Assembly (NCBI RefSeq): GCF_042453785.1
Contig: NC_091674.1
Span: 24,506,001-24,570,000, forward strand
DNA length: 64,000 nt
Direction: 5' to 3'
From: Malus domestica
Lineage: Eukaryota > Streptophyta > Magnoliopsida > Rosales > Rosaceae
This document shows positions 12,119-23,935 of the stretch, piece after piece. Made by a program: the position numbers and the translations under genes. How positions within the stretch are numbered: the stretch's first letter is position 1; every line of letters starts with the position of its first letter. A model generated the notes under the pieces. It was not told the origin of the DNA. It did not search any database and worked only from the letters and a program-made list of their open reading frames with translations.

Positions 12119-13090
12119 TCAACATGCCTCCTCAAGTTGGTGAGTGGATATTGTACACTCCCAACTAGCCAAGCAGAGTTTCAAAGTAGGCTTTCCTACT
12201 GGCTTTGTGAACAAGCCAGCCAAGTTTGAACTTGTCGGTGTGTACGCAACGGAAACTAAACCTGATGTGAGATGTTGTCGTACTAGATGGCAATCCAGCT
12301 CTATGTGCTTCGATCGCTCATGAAAAACAGGATTATTGGAAATATGTAAAGTAGATTGGTTGTCACAATGTAAAGTTGCTGCCCTCGGATGTTCAACATG
12401 TAATTCCTTAAGTATGTACCAAAGCCATATGAGTTCACAACACACATTTGCCATGGCTCAGTACTCCGCTTCAACAGAGGAATGTGCAATGGTACTTTGT
12501 TTTCCAGGAAATCAGTGCATTCCCAAGAAATGTACAATAGCTTGTAACTGATCGTTTGGTGATAGGGCAAGTTGCCGAATCTGAGTCACAAAATGCCTTC
12601 AACTTGATATTATTTTGAGATGGAAGGAACAAACCTTGACCCGGTGATTCTTTAATACAAAGCACGACCTTTATTGCGACCTCTAGATGTGGTTGATGCG
12701 CCTTGTGTATAAAACGGCTTAGGATGTGAACGAAAAAATTAATGTCTAGCTTGGTCACTGTCAGATATATAAGTCGTCTCACTAAATGATTGTATCTAGT
12801 GAGGTCATGGAAAGGAATTCCTCCATGGAACGCTGAGGGTCGAGCACCTAGTAAACCCCTATCATCAATGACCTCGAGGGCATATTTACGTTGTGAGACA
12901 AATATCATTTTCTATGATCTTGCCACCTATATACCCCAAGAAATATTTCAGAAGTCCCAAATCCTTAAATGCAAGAACGACGATGGAAAAAGTCTTTCAC
13001 CATTTCAATTACTTGAGAATTATCCCCTGTAATAACGACACCACCAACATAAACTAATACAACAGTAAAAGAATTATACATGGGAACTCG
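12119..13090 (-). pseudogene. Ty1/copia polymerase remnant (RT end and RNase H)
   Basis: Minus-strand frames encode the C-terminal part of copia reverse transcriptase and the RNase H domain. Recognisable pieces include a degraded YVDD-type core (read as YVGG near 13040), the block around 12471-12908 ending near the RNase H start, and 'HCDNQSTLHISNNPVFHERSKHI' typical of copia RNase H near 12300-12370. Three frames are needed to follow it, so it is frameshifted and dead. It abuts, head to head, a copia fragment on the other strand. No LTR is visible for it. Confidence 0.85.
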
Positions 13091-14518
13091 CTATTCTTCC
13101 GAAATGACACAAAGCCATCGAAGTCAAATGGGTGTATAAGACAAAGAAGAATGCCAACTGAGAGGTCGAAAGATACAAGGCGAGATTAGTGGTGAAGGGC
13201 TATAGTTAAAGAGTCGGAATCGACTAGATGAGGTATTTGCACCCGTTGCTCGGTTGGAAACTATACGATTACTAATTTCTTTAGCAGCTCAAAACAAATG
13301 GAAGATTTAACAAATGGATGTGAAGTCCGCTTTCCTAAATGGAGTCCTTGAAGAAGAATTCTACATTCAGCAACCGACAGGCTATGAAATCAAAGGGCAT
13401 GAAGACAAAGTTATGAAGTTGAAGAAAGCTCTCTATGGGTTAAAACAAGCGCCACAAGCATGGAATAGTCGCATCGACAAGTACTTTCAAGAGAACAACT
13501 TCATCAAGTGCCCTCATGAACATGCTCTCTACGTCAAAGTCAAAGATGAAGATATTCTGATTGTGTGCTTATATGTGGATGATCTAATCTTCACCGGAAG
13601 TAATCTAAGTATGTATGAAGAGTTCAAGAGAGTGATGACCAAAGAATTCGAGATGACCGACATCGGGCTGATGGCATACTACCTAGGCATTGAAGTCAAG
13701 CAGAACAAAGAAGGCATTTTCATCTCCCAAGAAAGCTACACAAATGAGATACTGAAAAAGTTCAAAATGGAATACTGCAAGCCTATAAGCACGCCAATGG
13801 AGTGCGGAGTCAAACTAACCGAGCATGACGAAGGAGAAAGTGTAGATCCAACATTTTTCAAGAGTTTAGGTGGAAGTTTGCGCTACTTGACATGCACAAG
13901 ACCAGACATTCTCTATGCCGTCGGATTAGTCAATCGCTACATGGAGAATCCCATAACTACACACTTGAAGACCGCCAAAAGAATTCTTCGATACCTTAAA
14001 GGTACTGTTAACTTTGGCTTGTTCTATTCAAGTTCTGATAACTACAAACTTGCTGGATATAGCGACAGTGATTAGGCAGGAGATTCCGACGATAGAAAAA
14101 GCATTACTGGATTTGTGTTCTTCATGGGAGACACTGCATTCACATGGATGTCGAAGAAACAACCGATTGTCACTCTCTCTACTTGCGAAGCCGAATACAT
14201 AGTTGCTACCTCATGTGTCTGTCATGCAATTTGGCTGAGAAACTTGCTAAAAGAATTAAGCATGCCACAAAAAGAGCCAACAGAGATCTATGTCGACAAC
14301 AAGTCTGCAATAGCTCTAGCAAAGAATCCAGTATTCCATGACAGGAGCAAACACATAGATACATACTATCATTACATAAGATAGTGTATTGCAAGAAATG
14401 ATGTGCAAGTGGAATACATGAAGTCACAAGACCAAGTCGCCGACATATTCACCAAACCACTTAGGCAAGAAGACTTTGTCAGATTGAGGAACGCAATCGG
14501 CATGTCAAGACAAGATTA
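13091..14518 (+). pseudogene. Ty1/copia polymerase fragment (RT and RNase H), with stops
   Basis: This encodes the 3' half of a copia polyprotein. Reverse transcriptase starts at about 13115 and includes MDVKSAFLNG (13317), LYGLKQAPQAW, YVDDLIFTG (13573 on) and the conserved LGG-RYLT and TRPDI blocks. RNase H follows with TLSTCEAEY and VFHDRSKHID to about 14500. The first 200 bases contain stops and a frameshift, and there are stops at 14075 and 14384. Gag, protease and integrase are missing. A purine run ('aagggggga', 14519) and the 3' LTR follow directly, so only the 3' end of the element remains. Confidence 0.93.
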
Positions 14519-14526
14519 AGGGGGGA

Positions 14527-15012
14527 TGTTGAATTGTAATCTTGTCTTGGCCCAAAGATAATGGATCTAGCCCATACACAAAGAAAGATCCATGCACATG
14601 CTAGAGAATTCTAGCAAAGTTCAAGTTGATGGAAGAGTCTAGAAGAATGGTGAGAATTCCACCAACATACAAGATTAATGTAGATAATTCTAGCTTAGGA
14701 AGGTAGTGGAATTATCTATATATCTCTAGCATGATGCTTCCATGCTTCTCCAAGTTTCCATCCATGCCTATAAAAGGAGAAGGCATCCACACCATTTGAA
14801 ACAACCAAGAGAGCAAGTAGTGAGAAGTGAGAAGGAGCAACAAAGCTTCTAAGAGTGTTTGAGTGTTTCCTCTTGTACTAAGTTTGTGAGTGAATAAAAA
14901 TCTTGTGTAATACATTGAGTGTTCTTTCTCTTGCTTATCAATTCTGCTACATTACATTCTTCTTTGTGAAATAAACATCTCTAAAGTAGTGAAGTCTTTT
15001 TAAGCCCCAACA
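14527..15012 (+). mobile_element. 3' LTR of the truncated copia element
   Basis: The 486-bp segment starts TGTTGAATTG just after the polypurine tract and ends CCCCAACA at 15012, so it has TG...CA ends and a short inverted TGTTG/CAACA. A TATA-like 'tataaaagg' lies at 14769. There is no matching 5' LTR in the window. The target duplication cannot be tested because the left end is lost. Confidence 0.85.
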
Positions 15013-15162
15013 TTGTCTTCATTCAATGGTTTGGAGACCAACATCAGGCTAGGATGATCAGAATGGTGTATGTAATAGGGGTTGGAATGATGTTTTTTTT
15101 TGCATCTGGTTTGTTAACTCCAAAAGTAGGAGATGAGTCACGATTAGTGGCCATGGTATTTG

Positions 15163-15549
15163 GTTTTTTTTTTTTTTGTCGAAAGTAGAATTGTATTAAT
15201 AATCAAATACGAGTGGAAACATTTGCATCTTCTGTTAAAATATTAGACAGAAATTCTGGTCCTAATTCATTCTAGCCAAATCTCTCGCCATGCTTCAGAA
15301 CGTACACCACCACCATATGGGCTGCACGATTGCATTGCTGATGGGTGACTTCACCGACTGGAATGACCGCATCATATTCCAAAAATCAACCAAAAAGACC
15401 TCTATAGAAACATCAGTTTGGATCTCTTTGTTGAGCATTTGAACCAATCCTTTTGAATCGGTTTCAACATCCAGCACCTCACCTAATTTGGGAATATCCC
15501 TTAGCATACACATCTCCATAGCCAAACGGATAATAGCTGCCTCAGCCAT
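15163..15549 (-). pseudogene. LINE 3' end with RNase H-like remnant
   Basis: A minus-strand frame of 84 codons contains 'MAEAAIIRLAMEMC' and 'VETDSKGLVQMLN', the pattern of the plant RNase H-like (RVT_3) domain in which the D of ETDS is catalytic. Downstream on the same strand come a stop and a poly-A tail (poly-T on the plus strand at about 15163-15178). This fits the 3' end of a 5'-truncated LINE. Confidence 0.7.
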
Positions 15550-15559
15550 AATGGGTGAT

Positions 15560-16105
15560 AAAAATCTACCCCCACCCTCCCTTCCCGCTAACTTTGGAAT
15601 AGTTCATTTTCTGTATCGGTCAACTTCGAACCGATTTTAGCTTTCATTTCCGGTTTGTTTGTAATAAGCTAATGTATATGGCGTTTTCATCCGCTTTTGA
15701 CTCTGGCGTGCCGTCATCCTGCGGGTCAAGGTCCAGGTAATGTATATGGTGTTTTCATATGATTGTTATGTTGTTTTGTCCTTTTATGTACTGGAACTTT
15801 ATTCTCCTTTCCAGATCATATTAATGCTTTCAACATTGCAGCAGGGCGCCACCGACTGATCTCCTTTGATTTCCTTTACCCGTTGAGAGTCAGATAGCAG
15901 AGTAATTGGTGATAATTGGACAGAAGAACCTTCATCTTATTTAACCAATTCGTTCAAGAATGCCATTGTGGGGAGTCGTACCCTTGATGGGTACTTCTCT
16001 AAGAGGCAGCGAAGCTGACATGATGAACTGAGTTTTTTGATATGCCTATTGGTATAATGATCTGGCTGAGAGGAATATGAGTTCCTTCTCAATGAAAGCA
16101 CCAAT
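15560..16105. other. Unassigned sequence, probably retroelement interior
   Basis: No gene is visible. On the minus strand the part next to 16105 begins 'ATTGGTGCTTTCATTGAG', a sequence I associate with the start of the internal region of some Ty3/gypsy elements. That is from memory and uncertain. Confidence 0.35.
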
Positions 16106-16990
16106 TGTTGGAACCAAATTCACACACCTCTATGAGCGGTAGTCGAGCGCAAATCCGAGCAACCTCCAAAACAGTGAAACAACCATGAGCAAGCTTAAAA
16201 CCAGAGGGTGTGCCGATCAAAGGCTCTCCGACGGTCAAGTTAGTGAATAATTTTAGACTCAAGTAACATGCAAGAAAATTCAAGCGTTTAGATTGCGGTA
16301 TCATAGATGAACCCTAGGTGGGTGTATTTATACCATGGGGAGATAGACATTTTTAGGATATAATCTTTGTGCTAAGCCGGGAGAATCCTAGAAGATATCT
16401 AGATGTAGATATTGCATCATCTTAGGAGTTGTGATTACTTCCAATACCCTTAGGTTGTATGAACTCCAAGACTTAAAGAATCTGATTATGTCCATCTGGA
16501 CCAGATCGCGTGTCTTGCGGAACAAGCATGGTCATCTAGAAGAGTAGCTAGGACTCCACCTAATGTTCCAGAGTAGAGTGATGGTGGCACCGCTACTCCA
16601 TTTAATACAACTCCACTAAGAGCTGGTGAGTCCATGACCGAACTTATGAAGTAACTGTATTCAGATCACACTTACTCTGGCCTTGAAAAATTATGGTCCC
16701 ACACAATAGTGTAGACACCCTTGAGCAAATTAGATGTTGAGATTCTTGTGTTAATAATTCATATATCATTCATTGGTTCGATTTTGAATGAAGTATGAAT
16801 TCAAAAGTCTTCTGATTTTCCATTTGTTTTTTTTCGGCAGTCCTTTCAATTTTCTTGTAAAGAATCTTTTCCTTACAAAAGTTGAACAAACATAACCGTA
16901 CCAATACAAGAAATATGTAGAGTCAATAATATTCAATAGTTTTGGTTTAATGATGAACCCTAGCCACGTTGAGTGGCTGTAATACCACAT
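16106..16990 (-). mobile_element. Possible LTR of a gypsy-type element
   Basis: On the minus strand the segment would run from about 16990 (TGTGGTATTAC) to 16106 (GGTTCCAACA), giving TG...CA ends, and it is followed by the 'TGGTGCTTTCATTGAG' sequence noted in the adjoining entry. No second LTR and no clear target duplication are seen, so the upstream limit is a guess. The two open frames inside it (16089-16304, 16766-16990) have no recognisable protein similarity. Confidence 0.35.
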
Positions 16991-17416
16991 GTAAGGTGTA
17001 TAACTAGATTACATCAACCTAGTACTAGGTTACAATACAACCTAGACAATTCATGTAAGCAACAAGTATGCAATGGCAACTAGGGTCCAAGAATACCTAC
17101 ATTACTGGGACGCCATTGATGAAAGCACGAGATCATCTTCTACTTCCAGCACTTAATAGTTCCTTTACTGTATAAATAGGTTTCAGTATTTCTAGGAGTT
17201 CAACGTGTGGAAGCTGGGATTAAACCTCATACATAGCTATGGCTTTTACACAACCGAACTATTGACAATTGTATAAGTCAACCCTATCAACTTTAATTAT
17301 AATTGAGTCTTATATTGATTTGATATCTTTGCATTGAATCCTAATAAGGATTCCTATAAGTCAGCTGCGTGGAGCAAAGACTCCATGATTTTCACGATAT
17401 CAAGATTTCCATAACA

Positions 17417-17696
17417 CTTGGGGCCTGTTTGGTGGGCTAGATGAGATTGAACCTGTTATGGCCTGTTTGGTGGGCTAGATGAGATTGAACCTTAAGGATA
17501 TGATTGGATTGACATGAACTTGTAAAACATGACTTGTAGCCCATGTATAAAGATAGGTTAGATAACATACTATATTGTGGATTCATAACGCATCATGTCT
17601 AGCCTATCAATTTCACATTTTGACACAACAAGCAATAGTTGAACTCAAGTCCATTTTAATTGATCACAACCTATCTCATCCAACCCACCAAGCGGG
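17417..17696. mobile_element. MITE with a duplicated left end
   Basis: The right end (about 17665-17695, 'ctatctcatccaacccaccaagc') is the inverted complement of 'ggcctgtttggtgggctagatgagat'. The left end occurs twice in direct order, at 17417 and 17459. This end motif is typical of hAT-type MITEs in plants. No coding capacity is present. Confidence 0.6.
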
Positions 17697-17699
17697 ATC

Positions 17700-18700
17700 T
17701 TGTATCTCAAGCAACCTGTAAAACACGTTGCTTGTAATCCAAGTAATCTAATCTATCACTCAATGCATTCACTCGAACTTTTACAAATGTTCACTTGTAA
17801 GATTATCTATACATATGTATTTAAAGAGTAATTACGTTGATTCTTACCTAATTATCTAGTCTAAACTCAAAATATTTATCCGACAACATGAGATTGCATT
17901 ACAAGATAACGAAACAATAGTACGTTGTATAATACATTTGACTGATATATACATAGCATTATAGATGGCTATTTAGTTGCTTTCATATATTCTCATCTGA
18001 ATTAAAAACAACAATTTTTATTGACTGCAGTTCGTTTAAAAACAAAAAAACAGATCGTCATCCTTTAATATAGAGCATGCTTGGTCTTGTCTCTTCATTA
18101 CTAAATTTTTATTCAAGGAATAGGAGATGCTTAATTAGTGGGTTCATAATTTATAAATCACTTGGCTAAGTGTCTATCTCTCCTTGTTAAGTACTGTTTA
18201 TGTAACCATCATATGGCAGTCAAAATATTAGGTTGATTCTTACCTAATCGCTTATTCAACCATCTTTTTTTTGTTGGTTCGTTGTTGTTGTTTCTGTTGT
18301 GGTGTTGCTTTTGCGGAATGTTTTTTTCTTTTTATTCCAAACTGTTTGGATGATGTTGATCAAGAGAATCTACGGAATAGTCATCCGTACAACTCTTTTT
18401 ATAGATTCTTTGGACTGTCAAAAGAGATATATATATACACACACACATACGGGGATGCCAAAACTTTGATATTTTGAGGCTTTTTTCGTCTTTCATATTT
18501 TATGAGAAAGCTTGAGGATGTTATGTTAAAATGTTTTTCTTTCGTGTCAAACAATATGAAGCATAATATTATGTAGACCAAAGAAAAGAAGAGGAAGGAA
18601 ACTCTTAAACCAGTTTTTTCCTCTTTTTGTTTTGTAATTGGCTAAATGTTTTTCATTTATATCTTTTCAAACTAAACTGGCAGGGAAAAGATCCATATAA
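17700..18700. other. AT-rich intergenic DNA
   Basis: No gene, RNA or repeat boundary was recognised. The short frames at 18271-18581 are low-complexity and are not called. Confidence 0.45.
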
Positions 18701-18725
18701 TTTAACAAGTGGAGAAAAAAATTCT

Positions 18726-18812
18726 GAAAGTGGCGACTTTTACTCCTTAGTGCTCATTGAAAGTGGCGACTTTTACTCCTTAGTGCTCATTGAAAGTGGC
18801 GACTTTTGCTCA
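18726..18812. repeat. 33-bp tandem repeat, about 2.7 units
   Basis: The unit begins 'gaaagtggcgacttttact' and ends 'cttagtgctcatt'. Two exact copies are followed by a partial one that has lost its middle. Because 33 is a multiple of three, a local plus-strand frame repeats ESGDFYSLVLI, but nothing else supports a gene. Confidence 0.9.
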
Positions 18813-18894
18813 TTGACCAATAAATCATAGGTCTGCATGAAAGCGACAATAAATCATATGGCTGTAGGTTAAGAGTGTTCTTCTTTACACACCA

Positions 18895-19590
18895 AGGCAT
18901 AGGAATAGCAAAAAGGTTCACGGAAGTATCCGCAGATACCTAATTAAGTCTAATGGGGCAGTTATGGAAGACAATAAACGGTTATAAGGCGGGTTTGGGG
19001 ATTTTTTCATAAACCCAACTCGGGTATGGAGCGGTGATGGTATTGCCATTCCCTGACCCTTACCCGACCCCGATTACGTATGTTAAACTATAGATGCAAT
19101 TCTAATAAATTATGTTTGTGAGTCATCTTTATTAGTCGTGCAATGTCTTTTATTTCCTTGCTATTACAATTGTGTGAATTTTTTTTGAAGTTATTTACTT
19201 TGTTATTAGCTTTTTATTTGAAGTACATATGATATTATCTACACTAAGAGGTGGGGGCTATCCATATAATTTGGTTCAAATTCGTCTTTGATGAGAATCA
19301 AACCTAAAATCTTTTACTTACAAGTGAAGGGAAATATCACTAGACTGTAATACTAACCGGTTGTTATTAGCTTTTTTTGGTTTACATTTCTTAAGCTAGT
19401 TGATTATTGATTATCTTGTGTTGCATAATCAAAATTTAGAGATCATTTTTTCATGATAGGCAGGTTTAGGGGACGGGGAATCCCCGTTTGAGAAGATGAT
19501 AATAAATACGGTAAGGGGAAAAAGTCATCAACGAAGGCGGGGATGGAGGTAGTACCCCACCACCACCCACCACCCCACCCCACTCTGTTG
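18895..19590. other. Degenerate transposon-like sequence
   Basis: G-rich blocks ('gcgggtttggggattttt', 'ggacggggaatccccg') and C-rich blocks ('ttacccgaccccg', 'accccaccccac') sit in opposite senses about 500 bp apart, as in decayed foldback elements. Ends cannot be fixed. No gene is seen. Confidence 0.35.
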
Positions 19591-20107
19591 CCATCCCGAT
19601 CAAGGCATCATTTTCTCAATATCGCTTGTATAATCTAAAAAATGTTACTGATCCAAAATAGTTAGTTGAATTTTAGTAACAAAAAATAATTCCATGGATC
19701 GAGTGTCTTTCTATAAATTAAATAAATAGAGACAGATACAGAGAAGATAAAAATCCTTAATTCCACGTTGGTGGCAGGGGGACCGGGCTAGATCTCTCAC
19801 GTCCGGCAGCCTTTTACGATCAAACTTGGATGTGAAGTGGTTGAGTTTGTTGGATCTATTGCGTGATGCTTTGGGATTATCAGGTGTATTGGAGCCGTGA
19901 TGTCCTTCTCTGCATAATCAAGATAGGAGCATGTCATTTTTGTATGCCACAATTAGTTCATCTCTCATATGATATTGCAGCACTAGACCATTGGTTTATA
20001 TATTTGGTGCTTCCGTCTCGTTTAGTTTCTTGTTACATTAGGGGTTATTATTATTATTATGTAGTGTCATATCTTTATTTGCAGGTATCCTCTTATTGGA
20101 GTCATGT

Positions 20108-21370
20108 TCTACTTAGAAGGTGACGAAGCCATAAAGTAAGGTTGATGTGTAAAAGTAAGGATAAATTTAAACTTTAAATAAATAATCTAGAGTGCACAAC
20201 GTGACTGGGTGGTAACCCTTATTACAAAACGTGAAGTTCAGAGCATAGTGTAGAAAGATAAAAGTTGTCTCATCCGTAAAGGATGATTATTTAGTACATA
20301 AGCAGCCTACTTTGACTGAAGGACAATTAGCTACTTCCACTAAAACCTCGTTCTCCCACTAGCTCAATCTCTACGTTCTTGAGGGGCTAAAACAAAGGTG
20401 AGTGGGCCTAGAAAATAAAGTTTTCTTAAACATTTTTGAAAATGTGTAACCCCTCCCTATAAAATAGTATATGATTTCCCAAAGTAATAATATAATAATA
20501 GGTTGTAGGGAACCTGCAGCACAAATGAGTTAAAGGATATAGGGTGCTACTACGAAATATCTCATCATCAAAACTCAAATAGCTGTCATAAAATCGCAGT
20601 TATGAAAATCATTAAAAATTCACTGCTATGAAAATCACTGCTCATTATCTATGTAGGCACACAAGCCATACAGAAAGTAGCTGCATGAATAGGCTAGGTG
20701 TAGATTTTACGTTCTAGTACTACATCACGTGAAACTGGTGCTACACGCATCACATAACAACAAACCTAAGGACAGGCTGACACCTAACTTTGGATCCAAA
20801 AGGAACGTAAACGGTGCATGTGAACATACATGTAAAGCTAGTCCTTAACCCAGGACAGTACAAGTAACTAATAAACATTGTGCACACATGTAACAATGAG
20901 CATATATAATGAATAAATACATCATGCCACATTTTATACTCGCAGTTAATAAAAATATAAAGTATAGAAAATCTAATAAGAAGATAAACAAGACATGTAA
21001 CATCATAATATATAAAAGCAGTTGTCAGGAAAAATCACATATACACATATTTACTTAAAAACGAAAAGACCTACTCACGTAACCAGAGCATGCTTGCTCT
21101 CGATAAGCCTTGTCATTCGTCAATCCGAATAAGCTTATACCTATACCAAGTCACATTGGCTTAACAAAATACTTAAAATACAAATCATACACAAAATGGG
21201 CAGATTATAGTTAATCTGTCCAAAATGCTCTAATTTCATTAAAATACCAAACAGCCCTAAAGCTTCAACAAATCTTGCATTTTGGTCCTTGTTGTAAAAA
21301 CAGTACAACAAGGTTGTTATTTTTCCAAGATTTCTCACCATACTAAGCATCTACTATATGAATCACCATA
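20108..21370 (-). repeat. Partial second copy of the gypsy-type LTR
   Basis: Several blocks align in the same order with the 3-kb LTR at 27686-30713. The block 'aaggtgacgaagccataaa' occurs at 20116 and 27750. A 'ttggatcca' / 'ttggattcaaga' block with following 'gtaa.cggtgc' lies near 20795 and 28565, and a 'ctcacgtaacc' / 'ctcacctgagg' block lies near 21073 and 29386. The ends are missing and divergence is high, so this is an old, truncated copy. It stops where the copia polyprotein remnant begins. Confidence 0.55.
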
Positions 21371-23934
21371 CTAAGCATATTGTTGACTTTTGTATTTATC
21401 TGGAGCATTACATCCCGGTGGAAGATCCATATAAATCTCTTCTGTCAAGTCTCCATGCAAGAAGACGTTCTTCACATCGAACTGTTGTAATGGCCAATTA
21501 AGATTTGTAGCCAAGGACAACAAAACACGAACTGTGTTGATCTTGGCTACAGGTGCAAATGTATCTGTGTAGTCGATTCCATATTTTTGAGTGTATCCTT
21601 TTGCTACCAGTCTTGCCTTGAAACGATCCACCGTCCCATCTGCTTTGTATTTCACAGTATAGACCCATTTGCATCCCACAGGTTTCTTGCCAGCTGGCAA
21701 ATCTGTGATCTCCCAGGTAGCATTCTTCTTCAAAGACTTTAACTCTTCATTCATTGCTACTTGCCAACGTGGATCAGTTAAAGCCTCATGCACACTGTTA
21801 GGAATAGATACAGTAGATAATTGATGCATAAACGACTTATTTGATTCTGACAGGTGACTGGTAGACACATAATTACTTAACAGGTATAACACATTAGACT
21901 CAGGGTTGGGCTTACTCACCGGATACCTAGTTTTGCATTTAAGGTCGGCTTCATAAGTAAGTTTAGGAATACCTCGGTTGACGCGATCAGGGAGATGACG
22001 TAGTGGTGGTGCATCCGGGATCGAAGACGATTGATTATGGTTATTGGGACTCAAGAACAACTGTGAGGTAGCTGGCGACACAGGGCTGTCCGGTGGTGAG
22101 GAAACTGGCAGTGAGCTATCAGACAGAGAGTTATCTGGCGATGTCGACTCGTCCTTTTCAAGGTTTTCAACATTGTTTCCATGTGAATGATCACCACTTG
22201 TCTCCAAGACATTACCACTTAATTCCAATTCATTCACATCATTATTTTCGTGTGAATGATCACCACTTATTTCCAAGACATCACCACTTAAATCCAAATC
22301 ATTCACTCTATCTATATCTGGAATAGTATAATCAAGAGTTTGAACTTCTTTCTGATTCTCCCCCTGAAGTGAAGACTCGGGATTGGCAAAGTACATATCA
22401 TTCTCATGAAACGCAACATCCATAGTGACAAACAACTTATTCGTCGGTGGGTGAGAACAACGGTATCCTTTCTGCCTTGATGCATACCCCACAAACACAC
22501 ATCGTAAGGCTCGAGGTTCAAGCTTACTTCGCTGTTGTTTATGAAGATGAACGAAGGCCACACAACCAAACACATGAGGTGGAAGATTAGGGACTGCAGA
22601 AGCATCAACATGTGAAGAAAGTGCCTGAAGGGGTGTCTGAAAATCAACCGATCGGGATGGAACACGATTAATGAGATACGCAGCTGAGGTGAGAGCTTCT
22701 CCCCAATAGGATAACGGGAGATGAGCCTCGGGTAAAGAAGCACGAACAACCTCCAGAAGCTGACGGTTCTTGCGTTCGGCAACCCCATTTTGTTGTGGAG
22801 TATATGGACATGTAGTTTGATGAACAATCCCATGATAATCAAGAAAGGCACGAAGTTCAGAGTTAACATATTCGCCACCATTATCACTCATGAGAACCTG
22901 TATTTGTGACTTATATTGTACTTGTACCATTTTGTAAAACTGTTGAAACAAAGAAGTAACTTCACCTTTGGATTTCATCAAACAAACCCAAGTCATACGT
23001 GTGTAGTCATCAATAAAAGTAACGAACCAATGAGCACCACCAAATGTAGCAGTTTTAGATGGACCCCAAACATCAGAATGAATTATCATAAATGGAACAG
23101 AACTTTTATTCAAACTGGATGGAAACAAAGCACGATGACTTTTAGCTAGTTCACAAACACCACATTTAAAGCTAGAAACATCATGCTTAACAAATAGGCT
23201 AGGAAACAACCTCTGGAGATAGCCGAAAGAAGCATGTCCAAGTCGACGATGCGACAACCAAACCTCCGAAGCTTTATTTCTATCCCTCGGATTTCCGTCC
23301 ACTGCAAGAGCGTGAGTCAACATTCGAGAGCTGTTTGATGTCAGCTCCAAGTAGTAGAGCTTCCCCTTCCTAATACCATAACCAATCGTCTTGCGAGTCC
23401 GAATGTCTTTAAAAACACAAAAGGAAGGCCAAAAAATCACAAGACAATGTAGGGCGACAGTTATTTGAGCAACAGATAATAAATTATAGTCAAGAGAAGG
23501 AACAACAAGCACGGTATCAAGACTAAGGGTATCTGACAGGGAGACAGTGCCTTCTCCAATAATGGGAACAACATTACCGTTGGCAACACTCACAACAGTT
23601 TTGGTAGGTGGTTTTAGGATTTGTACCTGTCTAGATTCACAAGTCATATGTTCAGTAGCACCGAAATCAATTATCCATGTATTATTCGTAACAGATGCAG
23701 AAACTTTTAAAGCCTTACCTGTGTTACCTGTATTAGAATCTATTTTCGATTCGACAATCGACGTACACGACTTGTTACAGTGGGGATCACAAGTCCTGAA
23801 CTGTTCTTGATCGGTCCTACTCTCATGTCCAGTTCGGTCAAATCCATTTGAAAAAGGACAAGCATGGGTAGCCATTGTGAAGTCGTTGCACGTGTGTACG
23901 GGAACCAAATGCAGCAGCAACTATGAGGCCCCAA
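21371..23934 (-). pseudogene. Ty1/copia polyprotein, integrase plus truncated RT
   Basis: A long open frame of about 849 codons. In order: a protease-like remnant ([12 protein letters not shown], with the usual catalytic D-S/T-G now DFG), GAG-pre-integrase (ELTS...HRRLGHAS), and the integrase core with HSDVWGP, FIDDYTR, SDNGGEY and [10 protein letters not shown], which supply its D, D and E. Then comes a linker and the N-terminal part of reverse transcriptase ([32 protein letters not shown]). The frame ends abruptly after the LPPGC block, before the YVDD active site. Gag is absent upstream because a solo LTR interrupts the element there. Despite a long open frame it cannot be autonomous. The linker contains an internal duplication (about 22175-22300). 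Confidence 0.93.
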
Positions 23935-23935
23935 A

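Noticed and set aside
18271-18830. Short Cys- and Phe-rich frames
   Set aside because: AT-rich or tandem-repeat sequence; no domain, no splice partners.
22170-22310. CRISPR-like or satellite repeat
   Set aside because: Only two units, in frame inside a polyprotein; a coding duplication explains it.
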